Part shown: positions 15,250-25,686 of the stretch, one piece after another
Position numbering within the stretch: the first letter of the stretch is position 1
How the letters are laid out: every line of letters starts with the position of its first letter
Assembly (NCBI GenBank): GCA_001897375.1
Contig: MKSU01000028.1
Location: forward strand, 1-64,000
Origin: Sphingomonas sp. 67-36
GTDB taxonomy: Bacteria; Pseudomonadota; Alphaproteobacteria; Sphingomonadales; Sphingomonadaceae
Reading direction: 5' to 3'
Length of the DNA: 64,000 bases
Notes under the pieces: model-generated
What the model was told of the DNA's origin: nothing
Databases searched by the model: none
Seen by the model: the letters and a program-made list of their open reading frames with translations, nothing else
Translations under genes and position numbers: made by a program

Positions 15250-16215
15250 ATGATCGCGACCATCCTCACGTTGCTCGGTATGGCGCTCGCGCCAGCCGCC
15301 GCTCCTTCGTCGCCGCAACAGGCACCGTCGGAAATTGCCGCCGCCGCCCCCGTGCGCGACTGGCGCGCGATCGCGGAGAGCGATCTGCTGGTGATGGACC
15401 TCGCGCCCGATCGCGCCGGCCGGCCGCGCCGCGTGGTGATCCAGCTCATGCCCGCGCCGTTCTCCCAGGCGTGGATCGGCAATATCCGCCGCCTCGCCGC
15501 CGCGCATTGGTGGGACGGCGCCGCGATCAATCGCGTGCAGGACGATTATGTCGCGCAATGGGGCGGCGACACCGCGAAGCATCCGGTCCCGGCCGGTCTC
15601 GCCACCACTTCGCAGGCGGACTATGTCGCCGATCTCGGCCGCACCGCGGTCGACGGCGCATTGCTGCACGAGGTGGCGACGCGGCGCATCGTCGGGCGCC
15701 TAGCGACGGCGGGGCACGATCCCTATGCGCCGCTGACCTTCACCTGGCGCGGCTGGCCGATCGCCGCCGAACAATCGGCGACCGGCGCGACGACGGCGTG
15801 GCCGGTGCATTGCTACGGCATGGTCGGCGTCGGGCGCGACATGCCGCCGGATGCGGGCAGCGGCGCGGAGCTATATGCGGTGATCGGCCATGCGCCGCGC
15901 CACCTCGACCGCAACATCGCGCTGGTCGGCCGGGTGATCGAGGGGATCGAGCTGCTCTCGGCGCTGCCGCGCGGCACTGAAGCGCTCGGCATGTATGTCA
16001 GCGAAGCGGAGCGCGTGCCGATCGTCTCGATCCGCATGGCGAGCGAGCTGCCGGCGGCGGAGCGCCCGCGCTACGAATATCTCGCCACAGAGAGCGACAG
16101 TTTCGCGCGCTACGCCGATGCGCGGGCCAATCGCCGCGACGGCTTCTTCATCCGGCCGGCCGGCGGGGCGGATATCTGCAACGTGCCAACGCCGGTGCGC
16201 CGCACCACGCGATAG
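15250..16215 (+). CDS. periplasmic cyclophilin-type peptidyl-prolyl isomerase
   Basis: The 321-residue protein has a signal peptide (MIATILTLLGMALAPAAA) and a cyclophilin-like domain. Recognisable elements are RVVIQLMPAPFSQAWIGNI, the WWDGAAINRVQDDYVAQWGG segment and the later VIGHAPRHLDRNIALVGRVI. Cyclophilins catalyse proline isomerisation to help protein folding, here in the periplasm. It is longer than minimal cyclophilins because of an N-terminal spacer, an insertion and a C-terminal extension. The ATG at 15250 is taken as start because the signal peptide begins there. Confidence 0.8.
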   Translation: MIATILTLLGMALAPAAAPSSPQQAPSEIAAAAPVRDWRAIAESDLLVMDLAPDRAGRPRRVVIQLMPAPFSQAWIGNIRRLAAAHWWDGAAINRVQDDYVAQWGGDTAKHPVPAGLATTSQADYVADLGRTAVDGALLHEVATRRIVGRLATAGHDPYAPLTFTWRGWPIAAEQSATGATTAWPVHCYGMVGVGRDMPPDAGSGAELYAVIGHAPRHLDRNIALVGRVIEGIELLSALPRGTEALGMYVSEAERVPIVSIRMASELPAAERPRYEYLATESDSFARYADARANRRDGFFIRPAGGADICNVPTPVRRTTR

Positions 16216-16219
16216 CGCG

Positions 16220-16813
16220 CTACTTGCCAATCCAGTCCGCCACCTCCGCCGCGACCTGATTCGCGCCCTTGTTGAGCGCCTGCCCGACTGAAGCGGCATC
16301 GATCCGCGCGACCGGCACACGCGCCTCGAAACGCTGCTTCTCCACCTTGCCCCCCTCGCCGCGCACCAGCGCAGCGTCGAAGGTGACGACCGCGCTCGAC
16401 GAGGCCGCGTCGATCCCGAAGTTGCGCAGCTCGCCGCCGATACGCGCGCCGGGATCGCCGAACGCCTGCGCCGCGCCGAGCACTACCCGCCCGGTGCGCG
16501 CCGCGATCGTGTCCGACAGCAGACGCGCGAACAGACGCTGCGGCGCCTCCACCCACAAGGCGTCCTTGACATAGGCGACCGAGGTCGGCGTCGCCTGCAC
16601 CGGCACGCGCGCGGTGGACAGGGCCTGCGGCACGACCGGCACACTGATCGTCACCGTCTTCGCGCTGGAGGCATCCTGCTCCTGCCCCGGCTTCACCTGC
16701 TCGGCGGCGGTGAGATCGAGCAGCGAGGGCGGCGGCTTCGCCGCGAAGCTGACGCAGCCGGCAAGCGGCAGCGCCGCCAGGAAAATCGCAAGTCGCTTCA
16801 TCGTCCGCCTCAT
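16220..16813 (-). CDS. ABC-transport auxiliary lipoprotein (PqiC/DUF330-like)
   Basis: The 197-residue lipoprotein has a signal peptide with lipobox LAGC and a domain of the type found with MCE transport systems (VPVVPQALSTARVPVQAT near the start, VGQALNKGANQVAAEVADWI at the end). Such lipoproteins sit in the outer membrane and work with MlaD/PqiB-type proteins to move lipids across the periplasm. It is the last gene of a four-gene leftward operon; its start overlaps the MCE gene stop. An alternative start at 16801 would give a shorter signal peptide. Confidence 0.8.
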   Translation of the reverse strand: MRRTMKRLAIFLAALPLAGCVSFAAKPPPSLLDLTAAEQVKPGQEQDASSAKTVTISVPVVPQALSTARVPVQATPTSVAYVKDALWVEAPQRLFARLLSDTIAARTGRVVLGAAQAFGDPGARIGGELRNFGIDAASSSAVVTFDAALVRGEGGKVEKQRFEARVPVARIDAASVGQALNKGANQVAAEVADWIGK

Positions 16814-17775
16814 TTGCCGGGCTTGTAGTCAGGGAGCCGCTGCCGGCCGATCAGCGAGCCGGCGCCGTTGCGATCGACCTTCTCCGCCACCGAGGAGAGC
16901 GCGGCGGCCATGTTGCGCAGGTCGTGGACGAGCTGGCTGACCTCCGGCAGGGTTTCCTTCGAGAAGGTCTGCAGCCCCGGCCGCGCGTCGCCGATCGCCG
17001 CGTTGAGCGTGTCCGCGCTCGCCTGCGCCGATTTGATCGCGGCATTGAGGTTGGTCATCGCCGGCTTCACGTCCTCGGAGATCAGGCCGTTGGTGGTCGC
17101 GGCGAGATCGCCGATCTTCTGCGCCGCGTCGCCCGCCTGCTGCACCGCGACCCGCGTCTGCGCCAGCGTTGCCGCGATCTCCGGCCCGCGATCGGCGAGC
17201 GCATGGGTCAGCCGGTTGGTGTTGTCGAGGATGCCGGCGATCGACGCCTGATTCTTGTCGGAGACGAGGCCGGTCAGCTTCTCGGTAAGCGTCGAGAGCC
17301 GCTCGAGCAATTGCGGCGCGGAATTGAGGATCGCGCCCAGCCCACCGGTGCGCGTCGGGATCACCGGCACGCCATAGGGGCATTCGTTGGCGGCATCGTT
17401 CGCCGGGCAGGTGATCGGCGGCGCACCCTTCACCGCGCCGTCGAGGCTCACCGTGCTGGTGCCGGTGAAGCTGCCCTGGATGGTCGCGGTGGTGCCTTGC
17501 AGGATCGGCGTATCCTCGTTGAGGCTGACGCGCACGCGCACGAATTGCGGATCGTTCTTCCAGAGCTGGATCAGCTTCACCTGCCCGGAAGGCACGCCGG
17601 AATAGGTGACGGTCGATCCCTTCGCGAGGCCATCGACCGATTGCTTGAAGAAAATATCATATTCCTTCTCGGTCGCGCCGCCCAGCCGCGCGATCCACAC
17701 CGTGAACAGCGCCAGCACCGCGAGCAGGATCAGCACGACCGATCCCACCAGGACGTGGTTGGAGCGAGTTTCCAT
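16810..17775 (-). CDS. MCE-domain (MlaD-like) periplasmic lipid-transport protein
   Basis: The 321-residue protein has one N-terminal transmembrane helix (VLVGSVVLILLAVLALFTVW) and an MCE domain over residues about 38-115 (DIFFKQSVDGLAKGSTVTYS). A long helical region follows (about 165-290), as expected for a hexameric tube or ring. The MCE ring binds the MlaFE transporter and shuttles phospholipid. It overlaps the ATPase gene upstream (ATGA at 17775) and the lipoprotein gene downstream. Confidence 0.9.
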   Translation of the reverse strand: METRSNHVLVGSVVLILLAVLALFTVWIARLGGATEKEYDIFFKQSVDGLAKGSTVTYSGVPSGQVKLIQLWKNDPQFVRVRVSLNEDTPILQGTTATIQGSFTGTSTVSLDGAVKGAPPITCPANDAANECPYGVPVIPTRTGGLGAILNSAPQLLERLSTLTEKLTGLVSDKNQASIAGILDNTNRLTHALADRGPEIAATLAQTRVAVQQAGDAAQKIGDLAATTNGLISEDVKPAMTNLNAAIKSAQASADTLNAAIGDARPGLQTFSKETLPEVSQLVHDLRNMAAALSSVAEKVDRNGAGSLIGRQRLPDYKPGK

Positions 17776-18593
17776 CAGTCAGCCCCTGCCTTTTCGCGCG
17801 CCGCGACCGCTTCGCGCGTCGCCACCGCCGCCCGGCCGCGCGGGCCGTTGAAATATTCCTGTATCCACGGATGATCCAACGCCAGCAGCTCGGGAATGGT
17901 GCCGACGGCGATCACCTTCTTGTCCGCCAGCACCGCCACCCGGTCACAGATCGCATAGAGCGTGTCGAGATCGTGGGTGATGAGGAACACGGTAAGCCCC
18001 ATCGTCTGCTGGAGCGATTGGGTCAGTTCGTCGAAGCCGGCCGCGCCGATCGGGTCCAGCCCGGCGGTCGGCTCGTCGAGGAACAGCAATTCGGGATCGA
18101 GCGCCAGCGCGCGGGCGAGGCCGGCGCGCTTCCTCATCCCGCCGGAAAGCTCCGACGGATATTTCGGCCCGGCCTCCGCCGGCAGCCCGCTCATCACCAC
18201 CTTGTAAGAGGCGATCTCGTCGAGCAGCGCCATGTCGAGGTCGGGATAGAATTCGCGGATCGGCACCTGCACGTTCTCCGCCACCGTCAGGGTGGAGAAC
18301 AGCGCGCCGCCCTGGAACAGCACGCCCCAGCGCTTGCGGATCTCGATCGCCTCGGTTTCCTCGCGGCCGATGGTCGGCTCGCCGAACACGGTGATCTCGC
18401 CCTCGTCGGGGGGCTGGAGGCCGATGATCGCGCGCATCAGCACCGACTTGCCGGTGCCGGAACCACCAACCACGCCGAGGATCTCGCCGCGCCGCACGTC
18501 GAGGTTCAGCCCGTCGTGGATCACCTGGTCGCCGAAGCTGGTGCGCAGGTTGCGCACGCGGATGATGACATCGTCGTCCTCGCGCCCGGCCAT
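17775..18593 (-). CDS. MlaF-like ABC transporter ATP-binding protein
   Basis: The 272-residue ATPase has Walker A GGSGTGKS (43-50), signature LSGGM (149-153) and Walker B LLFLDEP (169-175), followed by THDLDT. The SGGMRKRAGLARAL form is characteristic of the MlaF group. It powers lipid transport by the adjacent MlaE-type permease. The ATG at 18593 overlaps the permease stop and the stop overlaps the MCE gene start, so the operon is tightly coupled. Confidence 0.93.
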   Translation of the reverse strand: MAGREDDDVIIRVRNLRTSFGDQVIHDGLNLDVRRGEILGVVGGSGTGKSVLMRAIIGLQPPDEGEITVFGEPTIGREETEAIEIRKRWGVLFQGGALFSTLTVAENVQVPIREFYPDLDMALLDEIASYKVVMSGLPAEAGPKYPSELSGGMRKRAGLARALALDPELLFLDEPTAGLDPIGAAGFDELTQSLQQTMGLTVFLITHDLDTLYAICDRVAVLADKKVIAVGTIPELLALDHPWIQEYFNGPRGRAAVATREAVAAREKAGAD

Positions 18594-19693
18594 CAGTTCC
18601 ACCCGACCGACGTGAAGAACACCGCGAAGAACGCGTCGAGCACGATCACCAGGAAGATCGCCTGCACCACCGCCGCCGTGGTACGCTTGCCGACCTGTTC
18701 GGCATCGCCCTCCACCTGCATCCCCTGGAAGCAACCGGCCATGGCGATGATCGCGCCGAACACCGGCGCCTTGACCAGCCCGACGTAAAGGTCGGTGATC
18801 GGCACCACTTCCCTGATGCGCCCGACGTAGGTAACGGGCGGGATGCCGAGATTGATCCAGCACAACAGGCCGCCGCCGATGATCGCCACCAGCGAGGAAT
18901 AGAAGCCGAGCAGCGGCATCAGCACGATCGCCGCGGTGGTGCGCGGCAGGACGAGCGCCTCCATCGGGGAGACGCCGATCGTGCGCATCGCGTCGATCTC
19001 CTCGGTCAGCTTCATCGTGCCGATCTGCGCGGCGAAGGCCGAGCCGGAGCGGCCCGCGACCATGATCGCCGTCATCAGCACGCCCAGCTCGCGCAGGGTG
19101 ATGCGGCCGATCAGGTTGACCGTCAGCACCTCCGCGCCGAACTGGCGGAGCTGCACCGCCCCCTGCTGCGCGATGACGATGCCGATCAGGAAGCTCATCA
19201 GCCCGATGATGCCGAGCGCGGAGACGCCGACCACCTCGAAATGCTGCACCGTGGCGTTGAAGCGGAAGCGGCGCGGATGGCGGATGACGCTGCCCAGCGC
19301 GATCACCGTCGCGCCAAGGAAGCCGAGCAGGCCGAGCAATGTGTTGCCGGCGGTGACGGTCGCGGTGCCGATCTCGCCGAGCACGCGGGTGAAGGGGCTG
19401 AGATATTGCGGCCGCATCGCGACCGGCTGGTCCGCGCCCTCGACATGCTGGAGCAGCCGGGCGCGCTCGTCGTCCAGCCCCTCGATCGTCGCGTCGTGCT
19501 CGCGCGCGAAGCGATGGACCACCCAGGCGCCGATCGTGTCTATGCGGTCGATCCCGGAAAGGTCGAGCCGCCGCACCTCGCCGCCGCGCTCGCGCAGCCG
19601 CTGCGGCAGGTCGCCGAGCTGCGCCAGCGACAGGTCGCCGGTGAAGCGCAGGGTGTCGCCGTCCTCGCTGAAATCCGCCGCCACGCCCATCAT
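18593..19693 (-). CDS. MlaE-like permease with N-terminal STAS domain
   Basis: The 366-residue protein has an N-terminal STAS-like domain (residues about 5-90, with LDLSGIDRIDTIGAWVV) and a C-terminal MlaE permease with five or six membrane helices. The permease shows [20 protein letters not shown] and EIDAMRTIGVSPMEALVLPR. In most bacteria the STAS protein MlaB is separate; fusion to MlaE is known in alphaproteobacteria. The start is placed at the ATG at 19693 (ATGATG), which has AAGGAAG five bases upstream, rather than at 19759. It is the first gene of the Mla-type operon. Confidence 0.9.
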   Translation of the reverse strand: MMGVAADFSEDGDTLRFTGDLSLAQLGDLPQRLRERGGEVRRLDLSGIDRIDTIGAWVVHRFAREHDATIEGLDDERARLLQHVEGADQPVAMRPQYLSPFTRVLGEIGTATVTAGNTLLGLLGFLGATVIALGSVIRHPRRFRFNATVQHFEVVGVSALGIIGLMSFLIGIVIAQQGAVQLRQFGAEVLTVNLIGRITLRELGVLMTAIMVAGRSGSAFAAQIGTMKLTEEIDAMRTIGVSPMEALVLPRTTAAIVLMPLLGFYSSLVAIIGGGLLCWINLGIPPVTYVGRIREVVPITDLYVGLVKAPVFGAIIAMAGCFQGMQVEGDAEQVGKRTTAAVVQAIFLVIVLDAFFAVFFTSVGWN

Positions 19694-19745
19694 CGGCTTC
19701 CTTGCGGGAAACTTCCCATAACGGCAAGCAGTTCGCGCCGGTTCC

Positions 19746-21011
19746 TCATAGCGCGACATCCACCGCGTGAATCACCAGCCCGACCATCCCGCCAACCAAC
19801 GTGCCGTTGATGCGGATGAACTGGAGATCCTTGCCCACCGCATTCTCCAGCCGCCGTGTGATCGTGCGCGCATCCCAGCCGCGCACCGTCTCCGACACCA
19901 GCCGGACGATCGAATCGCCATAATCGGCCGCCGTCCCCACCGCCGCGCGGCGCGCGAAGCGGTTGAGCGTGCGTTGCAGCCGCACGTCCTGTTGCAGCGT
20001 CTCGCCCAACTGGTTGAGCGCCTCGCGCAGCCGCCCGGCGAGCAGCGCCTCGGGATCGCGCGCGACGCGCAACATCGCGGTGCGCGCCTGTTCCCAAAGG
20101 CCGTTGATCCAGCCCTGCATCGCCGGATTCTCGAGCAATTCCAGCTTCACCTGCTCGACGCGGGCGATCATCGCCGGATCGTGCTGGAGATCGCGGGCGA
20201 GCTGCACCAGCCCCTCCTCCGCCTTGCCGCGCAGGGGATGGTCGCGGTCCTCGGCCATGTCGGTCAGCATCTTGTGGAGGCCGTCGATGATCTTGTTGGC
20301 GAGCGTCTCGTCCAGCCCGGTCCAGCGCATGATCGAGCCGGCGCGCTCATGCACCATCGCGCGGACCAGCGGCTCGTTCGCCTCCAGCACGCGCCCCGCC
20401 CAGCGCACGATGCCGTCGAGCACAGGCAGGTGGCGGTTCTCGCTGATCGCCGCGGCGAGCGCGCGGCCGAGCATCGGCGACAGCTCCAGCGCGCGCACCT
20501 GCTGCACCATCGCGCCGCGCACCATGCCGCCCAGCCGCTCCTGATCGAGCGCCTGGAGCACCTCCACCGCGAGCCGCGAGACGCCGCGCGTCAGCCGCGA
20601 TCCGCCGGCGGCGGGGTTGGTCAGCCAGCGGCCGGCGACGCTGGCGAGGTCCATCCGCCGCATCCGCCGCGCGACGACGCCGGGGATCAGGAAATTGTCG
20701 CGCAGGAACAGCGCAAGCTGATCCCCGATCCGGTCCTTGTTGCGCGGGATGATCGCGGTATGCGGGATCGGCATGCCGAGCGGATGGCGGAACAGCGCGG
20801 TGACCGCGAACCAGTCGGCCAGCCCGCCGACCATCGCCGCCTCGGCGAAGGCGCGGACGAAGCCCCAGGCGGAATGCGCCGGCTCCAGCGCCCGCGCCAG
20901 CGCGAAGGCCGCCGCCATCGCCACCAGCATCGCCGTCGCGATCACCCGCATCCGCACCAGCCCCGCGGGCGGTCGTTCGTGGGGCGGGCGCCGGCGGACG
21001 ATCAGGTTCAT
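19746..21011 (-). CDS. DUF445 family membrane protein
   Basis: This protein of about 421 residues has an N-terminal hydrophobic helix pair (VIATAMLVAMAAAFALARAL, WGFVRAFAEAAMVGGLADWF) and a long helical body. The end is hydrophobic (INGTLVGGMVGLVIHAVDVA). FAEAAMVGGLADWFAVTALF with HPLGMPIPHTAIIP is diagnostic of DUF445 (YjiN group). Its biochemical role is not established. It lies 52 bases upstream of the Mla-like operon on the same strand and may be transcribed with it. The start at 21011 (MNLIVRRR) is favoured, but 21029 is possible. Confidence 0.8.
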   Translation of the reverse strand: MNLIVRRRPPHERPPAGLVRMRVIATAMLVAMAAAFALARALEPAHSAWGFVRAFAEAAMVGGLADWFAVTALFRHPLGMPIPHTAIIPRNKDRIGDQLALFLRDNFLIPGVVARRMRRMDLASVAGRWLTNPAAGGSRLTRGVSRLAVEVLQALDQERLGGMVRGAMVQQVRALELSPMLGRALAAAISENRHLPVLDGIVRWAGRVLEANEPLVRAMVHERAGSIMRWTGLDETLANKIIDGLHKMLTDMAEDRDHPLRGKAEEGLVQLARDLQHDPAMIARVEQVKLELLENPAMQGWINGLWEQARTAMLRVARDPEALLAGRLREALNQLGETLQQDVRLQRTLNRFARRAAVGTAADYGDSIVRLVSETVRGWDARTITRRLENAVGKDLQFIRINGTLVGGMVGLVIHAVDVAL

Positions 21012-21090
21012 TGCCGAAACAATCCCCAACTGCCCGCTTTGTTCAAGTCCACGTCACGCAAAAGCGCGCCGCCGCGCTTCCGCGCCGGCG

Positions 21091-24000
21091 TCATTCCGCC
21101 GGTTGCGAACCGCCGTCTCCATAACCGATCCGCCCGTGCGGGGCGGGCAGCGGCCCGCCGCCGGGGACATGGTCGATCGCCGGGACACCCTCGTCGCCGG
21201 GACGATAGGTGAGCAGCCGGTGGCCGAGCCACGGGCCGATCCGCCGCTCGATGCCGATCGCCAGGCTGAACGAGGCCGGCACGATCAGCAGCGTCAGCAG
21301 CGTGGAGAGCGTGAGGCCGCCGATCACCACCACGCCCATCGGCGCGCGCCACGAAGCGTCGCCGGCCAGCGACAGCGCGGTCGGCACCATGCCGGCGACC
21401 ATCGCCACGGTGGTCATCACGATCGGCTGGGCGCGCTTGTGACCGGCGTCGATGATCGCCTCGTGCGTCGACACGCCCTTGGCCATCTCCTCCAGCGCGA
21501 AGTCGATCAGCAGGATCGAGTTCTTGGCGACGATGCCGAGCAGCATCAGCAGCCCGATGAACACCGGCAGCGACAGCGGATTGCCCGTCACCAGCAGCGC
21601 GATCAGCCCGCCGAGCGGCGCCAGCAGCAGCGACCCCATGTTCACCAGCGGCGGCAGCAGGCGGCGATAGAGCAGCACCAGCACCGAGAAGATCAGGAAG
21701 ATGCCGGCCAGCACCGCGAACTGGAAATTGACCAGCATCTCGCCCTGCCACTTGGCGTTGCCGACCGTCATCCGCTGGATGCCGAGCGGCAGGTTCCGCA
21801 TCGCCGGCAGCGCGTCGACCTTCTGCATCGCGTCACTCAGCACCACACCGGAGGCGAGGTCCGCGCCGATGGTGAGCTGGCGCTGCTGGTTCAGGCGGTT
21901 GATCTTGGTCGGGCCGGAGCCGAAGCCGATGTCGGCGACCAGCGACAGCGGCACCGATCCGCCGCTCTGCGTCTGCACCGGCAGGTTCTGGATCGTCGAG
22001 ATCTCGGTGCGGGCGGACTGGTCGAGCGCGACGCGGATCGGCACCTGGCGATCGGAAAGCGAGAATTTCGCGCTGTTCTGGTCGATATCGCCGATCGTCG
22101 CGATGCGGATCGCGTTCGACAGCGCGCTGGTCGTCACGCCGACATTGGCGGCGAGATCGAGCCGCGGCTTGATGACGATCTCCGGCCGGTTGAGGTCGCC
22201 CGCGATGCGCGGGGCGATCAGCCCCGGCACGTGCATCATCTGCGCGACGAGCTGGTCCGCCGTCTGCCGCAGCTTCGCCGGATCGTCGCCGCCCAATGTG
22301 ATCGAGACGTCGCGGTTGTTGTCGCCCCAGCCGAACTGCGAGGCGAAATTGACGCGCGCATCGGCGAATTTCGCCAGCTCGGGCGCCAGCTTGCGCTCGA
22401 ACTCGGTCGACTTCATGGACTTGTGATCCCTGAACTGCGCGCTCACCCGCGCCGTGCCGACCTGCGTGCGGCTATAGACGCTTTCAACATCCGGTTGCTT
22501 GCGCAGCAGGGCGACCACCTTGTCCACCGTCACCTGCGTCTGCTGGAGCGTCGTGCCCGGCGGCATGGTGATCGTCACCGACGAGCGATCGGAATCGTTG
22601 GCCGGCTGGAACTGCATCGGCAGCGCCATGAAGCACAGGATGGTGAGCACGAACGCCAGCGCGCCGACGCCCACCACCCAGATGCGATGGTCGCGGAAAT
22701 AGCCGGTGACGCGGTGGAAGCCGCCCCGCGCTCGGCTCATCGGCGCGCGCCCGGTGTCCAGCGTCCAGTGCAGCACGCTCATGTACATGTCCATGAGCCG
22801 CCCCTCGCCGTGCGAGGCATGGCCGAAGGAGCGCAGGAAATAGGCCGCGATCATCGGGGTGATGAGCCGCGCCACCGCGAGGCTCATCAGCACCGCGACC
22901 ACCACGGTGAGGCCGAAATTCTTGAAGAACTGGCCCGAGATGCCCGGCATCAGGCCGACCGGCAGGAACACCGCGACGATCGCCATCGTCGTCGCCAGCA
23001 CGGCGAGGCCGATCTCGTCCGCCGCGTCGATCGCCGCCTGATAGGCCGTCTTGCCCATGCGCATGTGGCGCACGATGTTCTCGATCTCGACGATCGCGTC
23101 GTCCACCAGCACGCCCGCCACCAGGCTGAGCGCGAGCAGCGTCATGCCGTTGAGGCTGAAGCCGAGCAGGTCCATGAACCAGAAGGCGGGGATCGCGGAG
23201 AGCGGGATCGCCAGCGCCGAAATCACCGTCGCGCGCGCATCGCGCAGGAACAGGAACACGACGAACACGGCCAGCACCGCGCCCTCGATCATCGCGTGGA
23301 TCGCGCTCTTATATTGCTCCATCGGGTATTTCGACCCGTCGTAGCGCAGCGCGAAATGCACTTGCGGGTTGCGCTGCTCGAGCGCGGCGAGCTTCTTCTG
23401 CGCCTCGCGGAAGACGGTGACGTCGGAATAGCCCTTAGCGCGCTTGAAGTCGAAGCTCAGCACCGGGCGGCCGTCCACCGCGGCGGAGCTGCGCTGCTCG
23501 GCATAGAGATCGCGCACCGTGGCGACGTCGGACAGCTTCACCGTGCGCCCGTCGCCCAGCGCGATCTGCGTCTGGCCGAGATCATAGGCGTCGCGGGCGT
23601 TGCCCAGCACGCGCAGCGACTGTTCCGCCCCGGCGATCTGCGAGCGGCCGCCGGCGGCGTTGAGGTTCACCTGGCGGAGCTGCTGGTTGATCTGCGTAGC
23701 GGTGAGGCCATAGGCCGCGATCTTCGCCGGATCGAGGATCACGCGGATCTCGCGATCGACGCCGCCGTTGCGCTCGATCTTCCCCATGCCTGGGATCGAC
23801 ATCAGCTCCTTGGCGACCGTGTTGTCGATGTACCAGGAAAGCTGCTCGATCGTCATGTTGGTGGCGATCGCGGAATAGCTGCCGACGTCGTTGTCGTTCG
23901 CCTTCACGCGGCTGATCTGCGGCTCCAGGATGCCTTCGGGCAGGTTGGAGCGGATCTGCGTGATCGCGTCGCGCACCTCGTTCACCGCGCGATCGATCGG

Positions 24001-24306
24001 CGTGCCGATGTCGAGCTGGACGAACGTGACCGAGCTGCCTTCGCTGACGAAGGACTGGATCTCGTCGATCCCCTCCACCGATCGCACCGCCGCCTCGACA
24101 CGCTGGGTGACCTGCGTCTCCAGCTCCGTCGGCGCCGCGCCGGGCTGGGTGATCTCCACCGTCACCGCTGGGAAATCGATGTCCGGGTTGTCGTTGATGT
24201 CCATGCGGACGAAGCTGATGATCCCCGCGACCGTCAGCATCACGAACAGGACGATCGCCGGGATCGGGTTGCGGATCGACCAGGCGGAGATGTTGCGAAA
24301 GCTCAT
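21091..24306 (-). CDS. RND-family efflux transporter (inner-membrane pump)
   Basis: The 1071-residue protein has the twelve-helix RND layout with two large periplasmic loops. The N-terminus is typical ([20 protein letters not shown]). Transmembrane helix 4 carries [20 protein letters not shown] with the proton-relay Asp pair. The second half repeats the motif ([20 protein letters not shown]). Such pumps export drugs, solvents or lipids using the proton gradient. It sits nine bases after its adaptor gene. No outer-membrane channel gene is adjacent, so TolC-like function must come from elsewhere. Confidence 0.93.
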   Translation of the reverse strand: MSFRNISAWSIRNPIPAIVLFVMLTVAGIISFVRMDINDNPDIDFPAVTVEITQPGAAPTELETQVTQRVEAAVRSVEGIDEIQSFVSEGSSVTFVQLDIGTPIDRAVNEVRDAITQIRSNLPEGILEPQISRVKANDNDVGSYSAIATNMTIEQLSWYIDNTVAKELMSIPGMGKIERNGGVDREIRVILDPAKIAAYGLTATQINQQLRQVNLNAAGGRSQIAGAEQSLRVLGNARDAYDLGQTQIALGDGRTVKLSDVATVRDLYAEQRSSAAVDGRPVLSFDFKRAKGYSDVTVFREAQKKLAALEQRNPQVHFALRYDGSKYPMEQYKSAIHAMIEGAVLAVFVVFLFLRDARATVISALAIPLSAIPAFWFMDLLGFSLNGMTLLALSLVAGVLVDDAIVEIENIVRHMRMGKTAYQAAIDAADEIGLAVLATTMAIVAVFLPVGLMPGISGQFFKNFGLTVVVAVLMSLAVARLITPMIAAYFLRSFGHASHGEGRLMDMYMSVLHWTLDTGRAPMSRARGGFHRVTGYFRDHRIWVVGVGALAFVLTILCFMALPMQFQPANDSDRSSVTITMPPGTTLQQTQVTVDKVVALLRKQPDVESVYSRTQVGTARVSAQFRDHKSMKSTEFERKLAPELAKFADARVNFASQFGWGDNNRDVSITLGGDDPAKLRQTADQLVAQMMHVPGLIAPRIAGDLNRPEIVIKPRLDLAANVGVTTSALSNAIRIATIGDIDQNSAKFSLSDRQVPIRVALDQSARTEISTIQNLPVQTQSGGSVPLSLVADIGFGSGPTKINRLNQQRQLTIGADLASGVVLSDAMQKVDALPAMRNLPLGIQRMTVGNAKWQGEMLVNFQFAVLAGIFLIFSVLVLLYRRLLPPLVNMGSLLLAPLGGLIALLVTGNPLSLPVFIGLLMLLGIVAKNSILLIDFALEEMAKGVSTHEAIIDAGHKRAQPIVMTTVAMVAGMVPTALSLAGDASWRAPMGVVVIGGLTLSTLLTLLIVPASFSLAIGIERRIGPWLGHRLLTYRPGDEGVPAIDHVPGGGPLPAPHGRIGYGDGGSQPAE

Positions 24307-24314
24307 GGCGCCGT

Positions 24315-25487
24315 TCAGCCCCCGCTCTTGTCCAGCACCGGCACGACCCGCTGGCCGGCGTTGAGGAATGCGCCCGCCGAGCGCACGACATGCTCGCGCC
24401 CGGTGAGGCCGGAGGCGATGGCGACGTTGCGATCGGTCACCGTGCCCAGCCGCACGTCGCGCCGCGCCACCTTGTTGTCCGGCCCGACGATATAGACGAA
24501 ATTGCCGCGGTCGTCGCTCAGGATCGCCGATTGCGGCAGTTGCGGCTCGTTGCTCGTCCCGCCGACCAGCGTGACCGAGGCGAAGCCGCCGGGGCGGAGC
24601 GCCGGATCATAGGAAAGCTGGACGCGCACGATACCCTGCCGCGTCTTGGGATCGATCACTGGCGACACCTGCCACACATGGCCGGCGAAGGAGCGCGTCT
24701 CGCCCACCGGGGTGACGGTGGCGCTGTCACCGACATGGACCTTGGCGAGATCGCTTTCGGCGAGCTGCGCCTGCATCTCCATCTCGCCGTTCTTCGCCAT
24801 GCGGAACAGCGTGCCCGAGCCGGAGCTGATGATCTGCCCCGCCTCCACCTGCCGCGTGAGGATCAGCCCCGGCTCCGGCGCGCGGATATCGAGCCGGCGG
24901 TTGCGCGCGCCCTGCTCGGCCGCGCCGGCCTGCGCCACCTTCAGCCGCGCGGCGGCGGCGTCACGCGTGGCGATGCGACGCTGCACGTCGGCCTGGCTGA
25001 TGAAGCCGCGCCCGACGAGCTGCTGCGCGCGCTCCAGTTCCTGTTGCGCGAGCACGAGATCGGATTTCGCGACGCCGATCTGCGCCTGCATGCTCGCGGC
25101 GGTCTGCACCTGCACCGAGCGATCGACCGTCGCCAGCACCTCGCCCTGCTTCACCCACTGGCCCGGCTCGACCAGCACGCGCGTCACCATGCCGCCCTCG
25201 CCCGCGACGCCGACCGGCATGTCGCGCTTCGCGGCGAGCGAGCCGGTGGCGTTGATGACGCGGCCGACCGGCGCATCGCCCGGCACGATGACGGAAACCG
25301 TGGGGGCCTGATCGGCTGGCGACACATGCGAGGGATCGCCGCCGCGCTTCGCCCAGGCATAAGCGGCGATCGCCAGCACCGCCGCGACCGCGACGATCAC
25401 GATCCAGCGGCGGCGGCGGCGCGCGTCGTGCGCGGGGTCCTCGATCGCCAGCGGCTCTCCCCCAAGACTGCCGGCCTCGTAATTCAT
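24315..25487 (-). CDS. RND efflux periplasmic adaptor (membrane fusion protein)
   Basis: The 390-residue protein has a cytoplasmic Arg cluster (DARRRRRW), an N-terminal membrane anchor (IVIVAVAAVLAIAAYAW), a lipoyl domain (VLVEPGQWVKQGEVLATVD), a helical hairpin and a beta-barrel. It links the inner-membrane RND pump to an outer channel. The ATG at 25487 is chosen because the longer frame to 25571 adds a non-typical N-terminus. It is followed directly by the pump gene. Confidence 0.9.
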   Translation of the reverse strand: MNYEAGSLGGEPLAIEDPAHDARRRRRWIVIVAVAAVLAIAAYAWAKRGGDPSHVSPADQAPTVSVIVPGDAPVGRVINATGSLAAKRDMPVGVAGEGGMVTRVLVEPGQWVKQGEVLATVDRSVQVQTAASMQAQIGVAKSDLVLAQQELERAQQLVGRGFISQADVQRRIATRDAAAARLKVAQAGAAEQGARNRRLDIRAPEPGLILTRQVEAGQIISSGSGTLFRMAKNGEMEMQAQLAESDLAKVHVGDSATVTPVGETRSFAGHVWQVSPVIDPKTRQGIVRVQLSYDPALRPGGFASVTLVGGTSNEPQLPQSAILSDDRGNFVYIVGPDNKVARRDVRLGTVTDRNVAIASGLTGREHVVRSAGAFLNAGQRVVPVLDKSGG

Positions 25488-25686
25488 GCGGTCCACTTCC
25501 CCGTCCCGGCGCTTTCCCGCCGCGTTTGTTCGAATATGTCGTGTATTATAGAAATAAATCACTTCCCTCAAGAGGGTGCGATGCGGCGCGCCAGGAATCC
25601 GCCATTCCGGCTTTTTCGTTCATCTTCGGTTGATCGACGCCCTGCCACAACCCGCCGCAATCATCCACACGGGAGTAATGGATATT

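Noticed and set aside
16829-17383. 184-codon leftward frame inside the MCE gene
   Set aside because: It is an out-of-frame shadow of the MlaD-like protein with repetitive Arg/Asp content.
20737-24495. 1252-codon open frame opposite the RND pump
   Set aside because: Its composition is dominated by Arg, His and Asp as in antisense frames of GC-rich genes; the opposite strand encodes a textbook RND transporter.
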